This document shows, piece after piece, positions 32,164-40,257 of a stretch of 64,000 bases of DNA (the stretch's first letter is position 1; the number at the start of each line of letters is the position of its first letter). Source of the DNA: Actinomycetota bacterium (lineage in GTDB: Bacteria > Actinomycetota > UBA4738 > HRBIN12); assembly GCA_035640355.1 (NCBI GenBank), contig DASQWI010000021.1, positions 25,211-89,210 on the forward strand, in the 5' to 3' direction. The notes below the pieces were generated by a model. It saw only the letters and a list, made by a program, of their open reading frames with translations. It did no database searches and was not told the DNA's origin. Made by a program: the position numbers and the translations under genes.

Positions 32164-33813
32164 ATGGTCGAGCAACGCGAGCGGCGCCGCGCGAGTGACA
32201 CCAACGACGACGAGCGCGAGCGCCTGACGCTCTCCGGCGAGCCGGTCGAAACGGTGTACACCGCTGAGGATCTGGAGGGCTTCGACCCGGAGACACAGCT
32301 AGGCCGTCCCGGAGAGTTTCCGTTCACGCGCGGGGTCTATCCGACGATGTATCGCGGCCGGTTGTGGACGATGCGCCAGTTCGCGGGGTTCGGGACGGCC
32401 GCCGACACGAACGCGCGCTACCGGTTCCTGCTCGATCGGGGGCAGGGCGGACTGTCGGTCGCGTTCGACATGCCCACGTTGATGGGACGTGACTCGGACG
32501 ACCCGCGCTCAGAGGGCGAGGTGGGGCGTTGCGGGGTGGCGACGGACAGCGTCGAGGACTTCGCCGAGCTCTTCGCGGGCATCCCCCTCGGCGACATCAC
32601 GACGTCGATGACCATCAGCGGACCGGCGGTGATCGTCTTCGCGTACTTCCTGGCGGCGGCCGAACGTCAGGGCGTGCCATGGGACCGACTGGACGGAACG
32701 CTCCAGACCGACATCCTCAAGGAGTACATCGCCCAGAAGGAGTGGATCTTTCCGCCGCGGCCCCACCTGCGCCTCATCGGCGACCTGATGGAGTTCTGCC
32801 TCGAGCGCGTCCCCAAGTTCCACCCGCTGAGCGTCTCCGGGTACCACATCCGCGAGGCGGGGGCGAACGCGTGGCAGGAGCTCGCCTACACGCTCGCCGA
32901 CGGGTTCGCGTACGTCGAGCTCGGTCGGCAGCGTGGCCTCGACGTCAACCGGTTCGCGCCGGGCCTGTCGTTCTTCTTCAACGCTCACATCGACGTGTTC
33001 GAGGAGATCGCCAAGTACCGGGCCGCGCGGCGCATCTGGGCTCGGTGGCTGAACGAGCGGTACGGCGCGACGGATCCAAGCGCGATACGCCTGCGGTTCC
33101 ACACACAGACGGCCGGCGTGTCGCTCACGGCACAGCAGCCGATGAACAACGTCGTCCGGACGGCGATCGAGGCGCTGGCAGCGGTGCTCGGGGGGACCCA
33201 GTCGCTGCACACGAACGCCCTCGACGAGGTGCTCGCGCTCCCGACCGAGGAAGCGGCGAAGCTCGCGCTGCGGACGCAGCAGATCCTCGCCCACGAGACG
33301 GGCATCCCGAACGTGATCGACCCGCTCGGCGGTTCGTACTTCCTCGAGTCGCTGACGAACCGGATGGAGGGACTCGCCGAGGCCGAGTTCGCGCGGGTCC
33401 TGGCCATGGGGAACGGCTCGATGCTCGACGGCGTGCTCGCGGGGATCGACCGCGGGCACTTCCAGCAGGAGATCGCGGAGTCGGCGTTCCGCGAGCAGGA
33501 GCGATACGAGCGGGGCGACCTGATCAAGGTGGGCGTCACGGACTTCGTCGAGCCGGATCAGCCGATCGAGACCTTGGAGATCCCGCCTGAGATCGAGCGC
33601 GCGCAGATCGACCGGGTGACGGAGCTCCGCTCCAGGCGGGACGGCGACGCCGCCGCGGCGGCGCTCGACCGGCTACGCGGCCGGGCAGCGACGGAGGATT
33701 CGAACCTGGTCGAGCCGCTCGTCGACTGCGCCAGGGCGCTGTGCACCGAGGGAGAGGTCGTCGAGACGCTCAAAGCAGTGTTCGGCGAGTACACGGAGAC
33801 CCCGCGGTTCTGA
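32164..33813 (+). CDS. Methylmalonyl-CoA mutase family, large (catalytic) subunit
   Basis: A 549-residue TIM-barrel catalytic subunit without the C-terminal B12-binding domain, so it needs a separate small subunit that is not in the window. The active-site strip YPTMYRGRLWTMRQFAGFG has the Tyr of methylmalonyl-CoA mutases, and FPPRPHLRL keeps the Arg that binds the CoA carboxylate. Both favour methylmalonyl-CoA over isobutyryl-CoA mutase. The enzyme interconverts methylmalonyl- and succinyl-CoA in propionate or odd-chain metabolism. Confidence 0.88.
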   Translation: MVEQRERRRASDTNDDERERLTLSGEPVETVYTAEDLEGFDPETQLGRPGEFPFTRGVYPTMYRGRLWTMRQFAGFGTAADTNARYRFLLDRGQGGLSVAFDMPTLMGRDSDDPRSEGEVGRCGVATDSVEDFAELFAGIPLGDITTSMTISGPAVIVFAYFLAAAERQGVPWDRLDGTLQTDILKEYIAQKEWIFPPRPHLRLIGDLMEFCLERVPKFHPLSVSGYHIREAGANAWQELAYTLADGFAYVELGRQRGLDVNRFAPGLSFFFNAHIDVFEEIAKYRAARRIWARWLNERYGATDPSAIRLRFHTQTAGVSLTAQQPMNNVVRTAIEALAAVLGGTQSLHTNALDEVLALPTEEAAKLALRTQQILAHETGIPNVIDPLGGSYFLESLTNRMEGLAEAEFARVLAMGNGSMLDGVLAGIDRGHFQQEIAESAFREQERYERGDLIKVGVTDFVEPDQPIETLEIPPEIERAQIDRVTELRSRRDGDAAAAALDRLRGRAATEDSNLVEPLVDCARALCTEGEVVETLKAVFGEYTETPRF

Positions 33814-33834
33814 GCCAGTTGCGTCGACTATCTG

Positions 33835-33864
33835 TTGCACCAGACTGCAGGTAGGGCGTACTAT
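33835..33864 (+). promoter_or_regulatory. Promoter with operator-like TTGCAC/TGCAG for the NicO-type transporter
   Basis: TTGCAC at 33835-33840 can act as -35 and TACTAT at 33859-33864 as -10, with an 18-base spacer. TTGCAC-CAGAC-TGCAG overlapping the -35 forms an imperfect inverted repeat like the TTGCA half-sites seen before the nearby Fur-family gene and like known Nur boxes. Confidence 0.5.
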
Positions 33865-33908
33865 CCGTCGACGGAAGCGCTTTCTCGCGTCATGGCGACG
33901 AGGTGGGG

Positions 33909-34769
33909 ATGCTGGCGGAAGACGGACTCGGCTTCGGGCTGCTCGTTGCGGGATTCTGGTTCGGGTTCCGCCACGGGATCGACTGGGACCACATCGCGGC
34001 GATCACCGACATTACCAGCTCGCAAGAGGACCGCCGTGACTCGATACTGTTCGGGACGCTGTACGTCGTAGGCCACGCGTGCATCGTTCTCGCCCTCGGC
34101 GTCCTTGCGATCGTCGCGGGCGAACGTCTGCCCGAGAACGTCGACGAGTTCATGACCAAGGTCGTGGGCGTCACGCTCGTGGTCCTGGGCGTGTACGTGT
34201 TCGTCTCGCTGATCCGTCACGGGCGCGACTTCCGTCTGCGGAGCCGCTGGATGCTGGTGTTCTCCGGGGTTCGGCGGGGGGCGTGTTGGGCGAGATCGAA
34301 GGTCGGCAGGGGCACCGCTTCGGGTACGGTCGTCAATGGCGGCGGGTCCGACGAATCGACCGATCCGTCCGACTGGCACCACGGCCACCATGGTCGGCCG
34401 GGGCATCACCATCACGCGCGACCAGAACACGACGATGCCTTCGCCAACTACGGCAAGCGAACGTCGTTCGCCGTCGGCATGTTGCACGGGATCGGGGCCG
34501 AGACGCCGACACAGGTCATCATCTTCGTGACAGCGGCGGGGGCGGGCGGCAGGGTGGCTGGCGTCGCCGTCCTTGGCGCGTTCATCGTGGGCCTTGTCTC
34601 GTCGAATTCGGTGATCACGCTTGGGTCGGCCTTCGGCTTCCTCCGAGCGTCCAAGAACTTCGCGATCTACGCCACGGTTGCGGTGATCACAGCGGTGTTC
34701 AGCCTGGCGATCGGGACGCTGTTTCTCATCGGCAAGGACGCCGTTCTTCCGGCGGTCTTCACTGGTTAG
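33909..34769 (+). CDS. NicO/NiCoT-like nickel or cobalt transporter
   Basis: A membrane protein of 286 residues. FRHGIDWDHIAAITD is the signature helix of nickel/cobalt transporters; GHACIVLALG and LHGIGAETPTQ are further conserved helices. A His-rich loop (WHHGHHGRPGHHHH, about residues 155-168) in the middle probably buffers metal. The last three helices are plain membrane segments. Direction (uptake or efflux) cannot be decided from sequence. The start is ATG 33909 behind GAGG; GTG 33903 is an alternative. It is convergent with a Fur-family gene. Confidence 0.83.
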   Translation: MLAEDGLGFGLLVAGFWFGFRHGIDWDHIAAITDITSSQEDRRDSILFGTLYVVGHACIVLALGVLAIVAGERLPENVDEFMTKVVGVTLVVLGVYVFVSLIRHGRDFRLRSRWMLVFSGVRRGACWARSKVGRGTASGTVVNGGGSDESTDPSDWHHGHHGRPGHHHHARPEHDDAFANYGKRTSFAVGMLHGIGAETPTQVIIFVTAAGAGGRVAGVAVLGAFIVGLVSSNSVITLGSAFGFLRASKNFAIYATVAVITAVFSLAIGTLFLIGKDAVLPAVFTG

Positions 34770-34788
34770 CGGGCTGGCCGCCCCTTCA

Positions 34789-35226
34789 CTACGTCGCTGC
34801 CAGCTCGCGACCGCAATCGGCGCAGAGACCTCCGATGGCGAAATGCGTCAGGTCGGGGTGGAACCCATGGTGCCGCTCGATCAGCCGAACGAGCGCACCG
34901 GCCTCGTCCATCGAGAGGTCGTCCTCGGCGCCGCAGTTCGAGCACGTCAGGTGGACGTGACCGGCCTCTTCGGCGCGGTGGTATTCGGCGCCGCCCTCGA
35001 GATGCGCGTGCGCGAGCACGCCGACCTCCTCGAGCAAGGCCAGGGTTCGATAGATCGTGGAGGCGTTCACGCCGGGCATCTCGCCCTGGACGGTTCGCGC
35101 GAGCTCGGTGGGAGAGATGTGTCCCTGCGTCCGCATGATCTCCGCGACGATCGCCCGGCGCTGCGGCGTCATGCGAAGGCCTCGCTGGCGTAGAAGCTCG
35201 ATCACGTCGGTTCGGGGAAGGGCCAC
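34789..35226 (-). CDS. Fur-family metalloregulator
   Basis: A 145-residue Fur-fold repressor: winged helix (MTPQRRAIV; NASTIYRTLALLEEVG), a His-rich hinge (AEYHRAEEAGHVH) and two CxxC pairs (CSNC, CADC) for structural zinc. Nickel, zinc and iron sensors share these; a nickel-type role is suggested by the convergent transporter and TTGCA-type sites. The start is GTG 35226, seven bases after TAACCT on the minus strand. GTG 35277 overlaps the upstream stop and would add 17 residues. Confidence 0.88.
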   Translation of the reverse strand: MALPRTDVIELLRQRGLRMTPQRRAIVAEIMRTQGHISPTELARTVQGEMPGVNASTIYRTLALLEEVGVLAHAHLEGGAEYHRAEEAGHVHLTCSNCGAEDDLSMDEAGALVRLIERHHGFHPDLTHFAIGGLCADCGRELAAT

Positions 35227-35233
35227 GTCGTCG

Positions 35234-35259
35234 AGGTTAGCATCCTGTTGCAGGTGCAA
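35234..35259 (-). promoter_or_regulatory. Promoter and TTGCA inverted repeat of the Fur-family gene
   Basis: On the minus strand TAACCT (35239-35234) is a -10 for a leaderless start at 35226. TTGCAGGTGCAA, a near-perfect palindrome at 35248-35259, lies just upstream, placed to allow autoregulation. A TTAGCA half-site (35237-35242) overlaps the -10. Confidence 0.5.
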
Positions 35260-35273
35260 ATCGACGGATGTGC

Positions 35274-36161
35274 TCACGGCGGCGGCAGGCCGAGAGTTCG
35301 AGCGGCCCACGGCAGCGCCGTCCGGGCCTGCCGGAGCTGAACCGCGCGGACGTTCGGCCACTCGGTTATCGCCGGCTGACCGGCGTGATAGCAGAAGTAC
35401 GACGCGACGACCGACCCGAGGCCCGGCGGGACGTCGGGCGCGACGTCCTGCGGTGGGGGGCCGCCCTCCGCGTGGAGACTCGGCAGCCACGCGGCGATGT
35501 CGAGCCACCGGTTGCCCACGCTCGTCCAGTTCCAATCCACGAGAGCGGCGCGACCGTCTGGGCGGAAGCAGATGTTGTCGCTGCGCACGTCGAAGTGCAG
35601 GAGCTCGCCGCCGTCGAGCGGCGCCGTTTCGGCCGAAGCACGCAACGCCGGGAGCGCGTCTGATAGCCAGTCATCCGAACAGAGGCCGAGGCGAAGGAAC
35701 GGCTCGGGGTCGCGCTCGATCTGGCTCCAGCACCGACGCAGTCCGAGATGGTCGTCGGCGGCTTTCGGAAGTCCAAGCGGCGGCGGCGACGCCGCAACGT
35801 CGTTGAGGCACCGAAGGACCGAGTCGATCCGATCTGTCGACCACGGCGGAGGCCACACCGCGCTCGAGAGATCCTCGAGCGCGAGGACCGGCTGCTCACC
35901 GTCGTCGTGGAAACCGATGAACCGAGGCATGAACGCCGCACCCCGCAACGCGGAATACGTCGTGTGCTCGTCGCGGATCCAACTCGCGGTGAGCTCGTCG
36001 GTCGCCACCTTGACGAACGCCGTGGGGCCGTCGTCGAGGGTGACGACCCATCGGCGGGCGGGGGTGTATCCGCCGTCGGTGACCTCGCGCCACGCCGCCG
36101 GTCGCCCGAGTCGCCTCAGGGCTTTCGTGACGTTTGCAACCTCGCCGGCCGTCGGTTCCAT
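35274..36161 (-). CDS. Aminoglycoside phosphotransferase-fold kinase (APH family)
   Basis: A 295-residue protein with the kinase catalytic loop LLHFDVRSDN (H-x-D-x4-N type) and the metal-binding ALVDWNW. The N-lobe contains VKVA, the ATP-binding lysine. APH-fold enzymes phosphorylate small molecules such as choline, methylthioribose or antibiotics; the substrate is unknown. A TAGCGT -10 lies eight bases before the ATG. It is divergent from the crotonase gene. Confidence 0.85.
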   Translation of the reverse strand: MEPTAGEVANVTKALRRLGRPAAWREVTDGGYTPARRWVVTLDDGPTAFVKVATDELTASWIRDEHTTYSALRGAAFMPRFIGFHDDGEQPVLALEDLSSAVWPPPWSTDRIDSVLRCLNDVAASPPPLGLPKAADDHLGLRRCWSQIERDPEPFLRLGLCSDDWLSDALPALRASAETAPLDGGELLHFDVRSDNICFRPDGRAALVDWNWTSVGNRWLDIAAWLPSLHAEGGPPPQDVAPDVPPGLGSVVASYFCYHAGQPAITEWPNVRAVQLRQARTALPWAARTLGLPPP

Positions 36162-36206
36162 TCGGCCGAACGCTAGCGCGGGACCGTCTGCGAGGATAGG
36201 CGCGCC

Positions 36207-36977
36207 ATGGGCGACTTCGTGCGTGTCGAACGCGACGACGCAGTCGCGACGATCAGGATCGACAGACCCCCGGCGAACGCGTTGTCGCGCGAGGTCGCCG
36301 TCGAGCTGTCCGATGCGGCGCGGGCCGTCGCGGCCGACGACACGCGCGCGATCGTGATCTGGGGCGGAGAACGTATCTTCGCTGCCGGCGCCGACATCAA
36401 GGCGATGGCCGACCTCGGGCCGAACGAGATCACGTCGCACCTCGGCGCCCTCGAGACGGCGTGTCGAGACATCGAGGCCATCCCCAAGCCCGTGATCGCG
36501 GCGATCAACGGCTTCGCTCTGGGCGGCGGCTGCGAGGTGGCGATCTCGTGCGACCTTCGATTCGCGGCGAACGACGCGCGGATCGGTCTCCCGGAGATCC
36601 GCCTCGGCGTCATTCCCGGCTCGGGGGGCACGCAGCGATTGCCACGGTTGATCGGTCTCTCCGCGGCACGCCGCCTGATCATCTCCGGTGACCACGTCAC
36701 GGCGGACGAGGCGTTGGCGATCGGGCTCGTCGACAGGGTGTCGCCGCGTGCGGAGACCTACGCGGCCGCCGTCGAGGCGGCTCGTGTGTATGCCGGAGGG
36801 CCCACGCGAGCGTACGCGGCCGCCAAGCGCTCGCTCGCGGCGTCGCTCGGGACGGACCTCGATAAGGGGCTCGGGATCGAGCGTGAAGCATTCGCCGAGC
36901 TGTTCTCGACGGGGGATCAGAAGGAAGGGATGCGCGCGTTCCTCGAGAAGCGCGACCCGACGTTCGAGGGGAGATAG
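36207..36977 (+). CDS. Enoyl-CoA hydratase/isomerase (crotonase family)
   Basis: A 256-residue crotonase. AAGADIK supplies the oxyanion hole, and both catalytic glutamates are in place: GGGCEVA and GLPEIRLG. Having both favours a true 2-enoyl-CoA hydratase. PRLIG and a C-terminal helical domain are complete. It probably serves fatty acid or branched-acid oxidation, consistent with ETF and the mutase genes nearby. A GNAT gene follows after two bases. Confidence 0.92.
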   Translation: MGDFVRVERDDAVATIRIDRPPANALSREVAVELSDAARAVAADDTRAIVIWGGERIFAAGADIKAMADLGPNEITSHLGALETACRDIEAIPKPVIAAINGFALGGGCEVAISCDLRFAANDARIGLPEIRLGVIPGSGGTQRLPRLIGLSAARRLIISGDHVTADEALAIGLVDRVSPRAETYAAAVEAARVYAGGPTRAYAAAKRSLAASLGTDLDKGLGIEREAFAELFSTGDQKEGMRAFLEKRDPTFEGR

Positions 36978-36979
36978 CG

Positions 36980-37480
36980 GTGAGGGTGAGGCAAGCGCGG
37001 CCCGAGGACGTGCCGTCCCTCGTGGCGCTGTTCCAGGAGCTCGACCGGATGCAGGCCGACTGGCGGGTGTTCACGCCGCGCCCGGGCTTCTACGACGAAG
37101 TGGGCGCCAAGTACCGCGAGGCTATGAACAACCCAGATGCGGTGGTGCTCGTGGCCGAGGACGACGAGGGCCCGGACGGCGAGGTGGTCGGCATGGCGTA
37201 CGGCGAGGCGAGGGTCCCCTCCCGCTTCTCCGACGAGCGGGCGCTCGAGCTCTCGGGCGTGGTGGTCCGGGCGGGGTTCCGGGGCCGCGGAGTCGGTCGG
37301 GAGCTCGTGGCCGAGGCCGCTCGGTTCGCCTCGGAACGGGAGATCGACTGGGTGGAGCTCAAGACGTTCGCGCCGAACCGCGGGGCGATGGAGTTCTGGG
37401 AGGAGCTGGGCTTCGAGGCCCGGGTCATCCAGCTCACCGCCCCCACGCGGGCGGTCCTGGACAGCCTTGTCGAGCGCTGA
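36980..37480 (+). CDS. GNAT-family N-acetyltransferase
   Basis: A 166-residue GNAT. The acetyl-CoA pyrophosphate loop is VRAGFRGRGVGRELV (the R/Q-x-x-G-x-G/A motif), followed by the NRGAMEFWEELGF tail that closes the cofactor site. The acceptor is unknown. GTG start two bases after the crotonase; a terminator-like hairpin follows its stop. Confidence 0.9.
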   Translation: MRVRQARPEDVPSLVALFQELDRMQADWRVFTPRPGFYDEVGAKYREAMNNPDAVVLVAEDDEGPDGEVVGMAYGEARVPSRFSDERALELSGVVVRAGFRGRGVGRELVAEAARFASEREIDWVELKTFAPNRGAMEFWEELGFEARVIQLTAPTRAVLDSLVER

Positions 37481-37503
37481 CGTTCGACTTGGGCCGTCCT
37501 GGG

Positions 37504-37520
37504 CCGCCCTCGGGCGGTTT
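37504..37520 (+). terminator. Terminator-like hairpin after the acetyltransferase gene
   Basis: CCGCCC-TC-GGGCGG followed directly by TTT, 23 bases after the GNAT stop. The stem is compact and GC-rich; the T-run is short. Confidence 0.5.
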
Positions 37521-37562
37521 CGGGTGCCTCGGGAACGAACCGGCGCCCTCCGCGGTTCGAAT

Positions 37563-37597
37563 AGCTGAGGACCAGGTCGGGGGACGGGTCCTGAGCT
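37563..37597 (+). promoter_or_regulatory. Hairpin in the leader of the small zinc-ribbon gene
   Basis: AGCTGAGGACC (37563-37573) pairs with GGTCCTGAGCT (37587-37597): ten base pairs with one mismatch and a 13-base loop. It ends just before the GAGGAGAG ribosome-binding site of the gene at 37614. Confidence 0.45.
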
Positions 37598-37613
37598 GAA
37601 CCGAGGAGAGAGC

Positions 37614-37823
37614 ATGAGCGAAACGGCCTACCGCGGAGCCCGCGTCCGCGAACTCCCTCGGGCGAACCGAACGTACTCGGGTGATCGAGTGTGTGCGGCC
37701 GAGGGCTGCAGTACCAAGCTGTCCATCTACAACAAGTGGAACTTCTGTTGGCAACACGAGCCGGTACACGAGTACATCTCGCGCGGCAAACGCCGTAGCC
37801 GCAAGGAGATGGAAGCCGCGTAA
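37614..37823 (+). CDS. Small conserved-looking zinc-ribbon protein
   Basis: A 69-residue basic protein starting behind GAGGAGAG. The central block CAAEGCSTKLSIYNKWNFCWQH places three Cys and one His in a C-x4-C...C-x2-H pattern, suggesting one bound zinc. The C-terminus is lysine/arginine-rich. I do not recognise the family; DNA or RNA contact is a guess from charge alone. Confidence 0.7.
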   Translation: MSETAYRGARVRELPRANRTYSGDRVCAAEGCSTKLSIYNKWNFCWQHEPVHEYISRGKRRSRKEMEAA

Positions 37824-37907
37824 CGGTTCCGAAGACAGTAGAAGTGCGGCCGCACTCGCGTGCGTCCGGCCTAAGAAGAAGGTCTCGTCAAGCGCGTTCG
37901 CGCCATT

Positions 37908-37921
37908 CCCGAAAATTCGGG
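37908..37921. repeat. Perfect palindrome CCCGAAAATTCGGG
   Basis: A 14-base perfect palindrome in the 133-base gap between two small zinc-ribbon genes, 36 bases before the second. It could be an operator or a weak terminator of the first gene. Confidence 0.45.
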
Positions 37922-37956
37922 TAGGACTGCTCCCCCCCGGAACGGAGCGAGCGCTC

Positions 37957-38133
37957 ATGTTGAACGACGAGGTCGACGCCCCCGACATGCGGGAGGCGGA
38001 GTGCCCCTTCTGCGAGAACGCGGTGCTCGTCTACGAGCGGCCGCCGCGATGCCCGTTCTGCGCATGCCCGCTCGACGAAGAGCGCATGCACTCTTACGTG
38101 TGGCCGGACGAGGAGCCCTCCCCCTCGGGGTAG
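37957..38133 (+). CDS. Small double-CxxC zinc-ribbon protein
   Basis: A 58-residue protein with CPFC and CPFCAC pairs, about 17 residues apart, forming a rubredoxin-like zinc knuckle, and an acidic C-terminal tail. GGAG lies about ten bases before the ATG. No function assigned. The last 40 bases overlap, on the opposite strand, the end of the gene at 38094-38408. Confidence 0.68.
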   Translation: MLNDEVDAPDMREAECPFCENAVLVYERPPRCPFCACPLDEERMHSYVWPDEEPSPSG

Positions 38134-38408
38134 TCCTCGCCGTGGGACGGGCCTTCGCTTCGCGAGGGCCCGTCCCGTTCTTCTGCCGATGTACCACGCG
38201 CCAACACCTTCGCGGCGATGGCCTGCGCTTCGTCCAAGCGATCCCGATCGACGAACAGCCGAACGCCCAGCTCCCAGATCTGGCTGAAGAAGCCGGGCGC
38301 CTTGTACCACCAGGCGATCCCCGCGTGTTCCAGCTCCCCGGCGATCTCCTCGGCGTGCTCATGCGTGAACTGCCCGAGATGCACGGTGCGTACGTCGTCG
38401 AGGTTCAC
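38094..38408 (-). CDS. Small protein of unknown function downstream of pabB
   Basis: A 104-residue protein whose GTG overlaps the pabB stop (GTGA), so it is translationally coupled. The first ~75 residues look like a compact alpha/beta domain (HAEEIAGELEHAGIAWWYKA; VRLFVDRDRLDEAQAIA), resembling small DUF2007-type signal-transducing domains. The last ~30 residues are a low-complexity Ser/Gly/Glu tail encoded partly by a terminator hairpin, so the natural end of the functional protein may be earlier. Confidence 0.65.
   Translation of the reverse strand: MNLDDVRTVHLGQFTHEHAEEIAGELEHAGIAWWYKAPGFFSQIWELGVRLFVDRDRLDEAQAIAAKVLARGTSAEERDGPSRSEGPSHGEDYPEGEGSSSGHT
38144..38176. terminator. Strong bidirectional terminator hairpin
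   Basis: GGGACGGGCCTTCGC pairs with GCGAGGGCCCGTCCC around a three-base TTC loop: 15 pairs with one G-T. It ends ten bases... of the plus-strand zinc-ribbon gene (stop at 38133) and is followed by GTTCTT. On the minus strand it lies inside the tail of the gene at 38094-38408. Confidence 0.75.
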
Positions 38409-40180
38409 GGGACGATCTCCGCGGCCCGCCACCCCCGGACCGAGCTGACGAGTGCCACATCGTCCGCGCGACGAAGCTCGTCGAGCGTCACGCGTCGTTC
38501 GGTCAGCGTCCCATCGCGCAGCAGCACGGCACGGTAAGCGCCGGGCAGGAGCCCCGCGTCGAGTGGTGGTGTGACCCATCTGTCGCCGAACAGGAGGGCG
38601 ACGTTGGCGATCGTGCTTTCGGTGACCTCTTCCCGAGTGTTGACGAGTAAGACGTCGTCGGTATCGGGTCGCTTCGCCCTCCGGCGCTCGTAGGGTTCCC
38701 GCAGCGTCGTCTTGTGGAACAGAAAGGCGTCGTCCGGATCGACGGGCTCGTCATCGATCGCCAGCCGCACGCGCGGCCCAGGGCTCGGCTCGAGCGCGCT
38801 CGAGGTGACGTCGACCGTTCCGTCACGTGCGAGTGTCAGTCGGATCCGCACCGGCTCGGCGGCGTCCTCGACCGCACGCTTGCACGCCGCCAGGGCGGAC
38901 TCCGCATCGAACCGAAACCCGAAGTACTGAGCTGACGACCGAAGCCGCTCGAGGTGCTCGGACAGGTGACGAAACCCTTCGTCCGGCTCGAACCGGATCG
39001 ACTCGAGCAGCTCGAACGCAGGCCGGGCCGAGGACAGCACGCGGGCCTTCGCCAGGATCTCTCCGTACTCGGCTTCCGGCGAAGAGTCGTACGTGATCCC
39101 GCCGCCGACTCCGTATTCAGCCGTTCCCGACTGCGAGTCGACGACCACGGTTCGGATCGCCACACCGAAGTTCGCCCGCGGTTCGCCGGACCCGCTCGGC
39201 GCGAGGTATCCGACCGCGCCGCAGTACACGCCCCTCGGTGAGTCCTCCACGTCCCGGATGATGCGCATCGTCGAAACCTTCGGCGCTCCGGTCACAGAAC
39301 CGCTCGGGAACAGCGCCCGGAACACGTCGACGAGCGCAGTTCCGGGTGCGAGATCGGCGGCAACTGTCGACGTGAGCTGCCATACCGTCTCGTAGCGCTC
39401 CGGCTCGAACATCCGAGACACCGCGACCGTGCCGGCGAGAGCGATGCGCCCGAGATCGTTCCGCAACAGATCGACGATCATCGCGTTCTCGGCGCGATCC
39501 TTCTCAGAGGCGACGAGCTCCGCGGCGATCCGCTCATCCTCCTCGAGCCAGCGCCCGCGCGGCGCGGTTCCCTTCATCGGTCGGGTCGTCACGTGGGTGC
39601 CGTCCACGCGGAGGAACAGCTCAGGAGAGGCCGACAGGACGCGATACCGGCCGATGTTCAGGTATGCCGCGAACCCCCCTCGCTGAGCGAGCGCAAGGTC
39701 GCGGTAGAGTCCGCGTTCGTCGCCGCGGATCCGCGCGTTCAGCCGAATCGTGTGGTTCACCTGATACGTCTCGCCGGCGGCGATGAGCTCGCGGATGCGT
39801 TCGATCGTCGTCTCGTATCGCGCGAGATCGACCGACGCGCGCCACGGCATGGCCTCGTGCAGCGTGGAACGCGCCGCCACCGGCTGCATCGGGGCAACGT
39901 CGATCTTGGCGTCGAACAGGGCGAACCACCCGAGCGGCAGGTCGTCGAAGACATCTCCCGCCCTTCGCTCGCGCACGACGAGAGCGCGGTCGAGTCCCGG
40001 GGCGGCTTCGTACGCGACGAACCCGGCGGCCCAGAGCCCTCGCGACGCGGCGGCCTCCGCGGCAGCGATGATCGGCCCGACCTCGTCGGCGCGTCGGGCC
40101 TCGAGAACGCCCACCGGATCCGCGAACTCGAACGAGCGCTCCTGGCCCGGCGTCAGGTCGTCGAACCGGGCCCCGATCAT
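38405..40180 (-). CDS. pabB: PabB-PabC fusion: aminodeoxychorismate synthase component I / aminodeoxychorismate lyase
   Basis: A 591-residue fusion. Residues ~1-360 are a chorismate-binding PabB domain with TYQVNHTIRL, TRPMKGTAPRG, the DLLRNDLGR block and PSGSVTGAPK. Residues ~365-591 are a class IV PLP lyase: FLFHKTTLREPYE contains the PLP lysine and EVTESTIANV binds the cofactor phosphate. Together they convert chorismate plus amide nitrogen to p-aminobenzoate for folate. The glutamine amidotransferase PabA is not nearby. A dispersed hairpin element lies just upstream. Confidence 0.92.
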   Translation of the reverse strand: MIGARFDDLTPGQERSFEFADPVGVLEARRADEVGPIIAAAEAAASRGLWAAGFVAYEAAPGLDRALVVRERRAGDVFDDLPLGWFALFDAKIDVAPMQPVAARSTLHEAMPWRASVDLARYETTIERIRELIAAGETYQVNHTIRLNARIRGDERGLYRDLALAQRGGFAAYLNIGRYRVLSASPELFLRVDGTHVTTRPMKGTAPRGRWLEEDERIAAELVASEKDRAENAMIVDLLRNDLGRIALAGTVAVSRMFEPERYETVWQLTSTVAADLAPGTALVDVFRALFPSGSVTGAPKVSTMRIIRDVEDSPRGVYCGAVGYLAPSGSGEPRANFGVAIRTVVVDSQSGTAEYGVGGGITYDSSPEAEYGEILAKARVLSSARPAFELLESIRFEPDEGFRHLSEHLERLRSSAQYFGFRFDAESALAACKRAVEDAAEPVRIRLTLARDGTVDVTSSALEPSPGPRVRLAIDDEPVDPDDAFLFHKTTLREPYERRRAKRPDTDDVLLVNTREEVTESTIANVALLFGDRWVTPPLDAGLLPGAYRAVLLRDGTLTERRVTLDELRRADDVALVSSVRGWRAAEIVP

Positions 40181-40205
40181 CCCGACGCCAGTCAGAGGGT
40201 TGAGA

Positions 40206-40257
40206 CCAGGGTTCGCACGACGTTCGCTTCGCTCACCGTGCTACCCCCCGGACCCCC
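40206..40257 (-). repeat. Dispersed hairpin element, copy 3 (etfA-pabB junction)
   Basis: Read on the minus strand it matches copies 1 and 2 over ~50 bases. The inner stem is GCACG/CGTGC, where copy 1 has GCACA/TGTGC: an A-T to G-C exchange that keeps the pair. The outer stem GGGTCC/GAACCC has one mismatch. It encodes the last residues and TAG stop of EtfA and a micro-ORF MSEANVVRTLVSTL. Confidence 0.85.

Noticed and set aside
33835..34071. A 78-codon ORF overlapping the start of the NicO-type gene
   Set aside because: Out of frame with the clear transporter, Ser/Arg-rich and without a ribosome-binding site.
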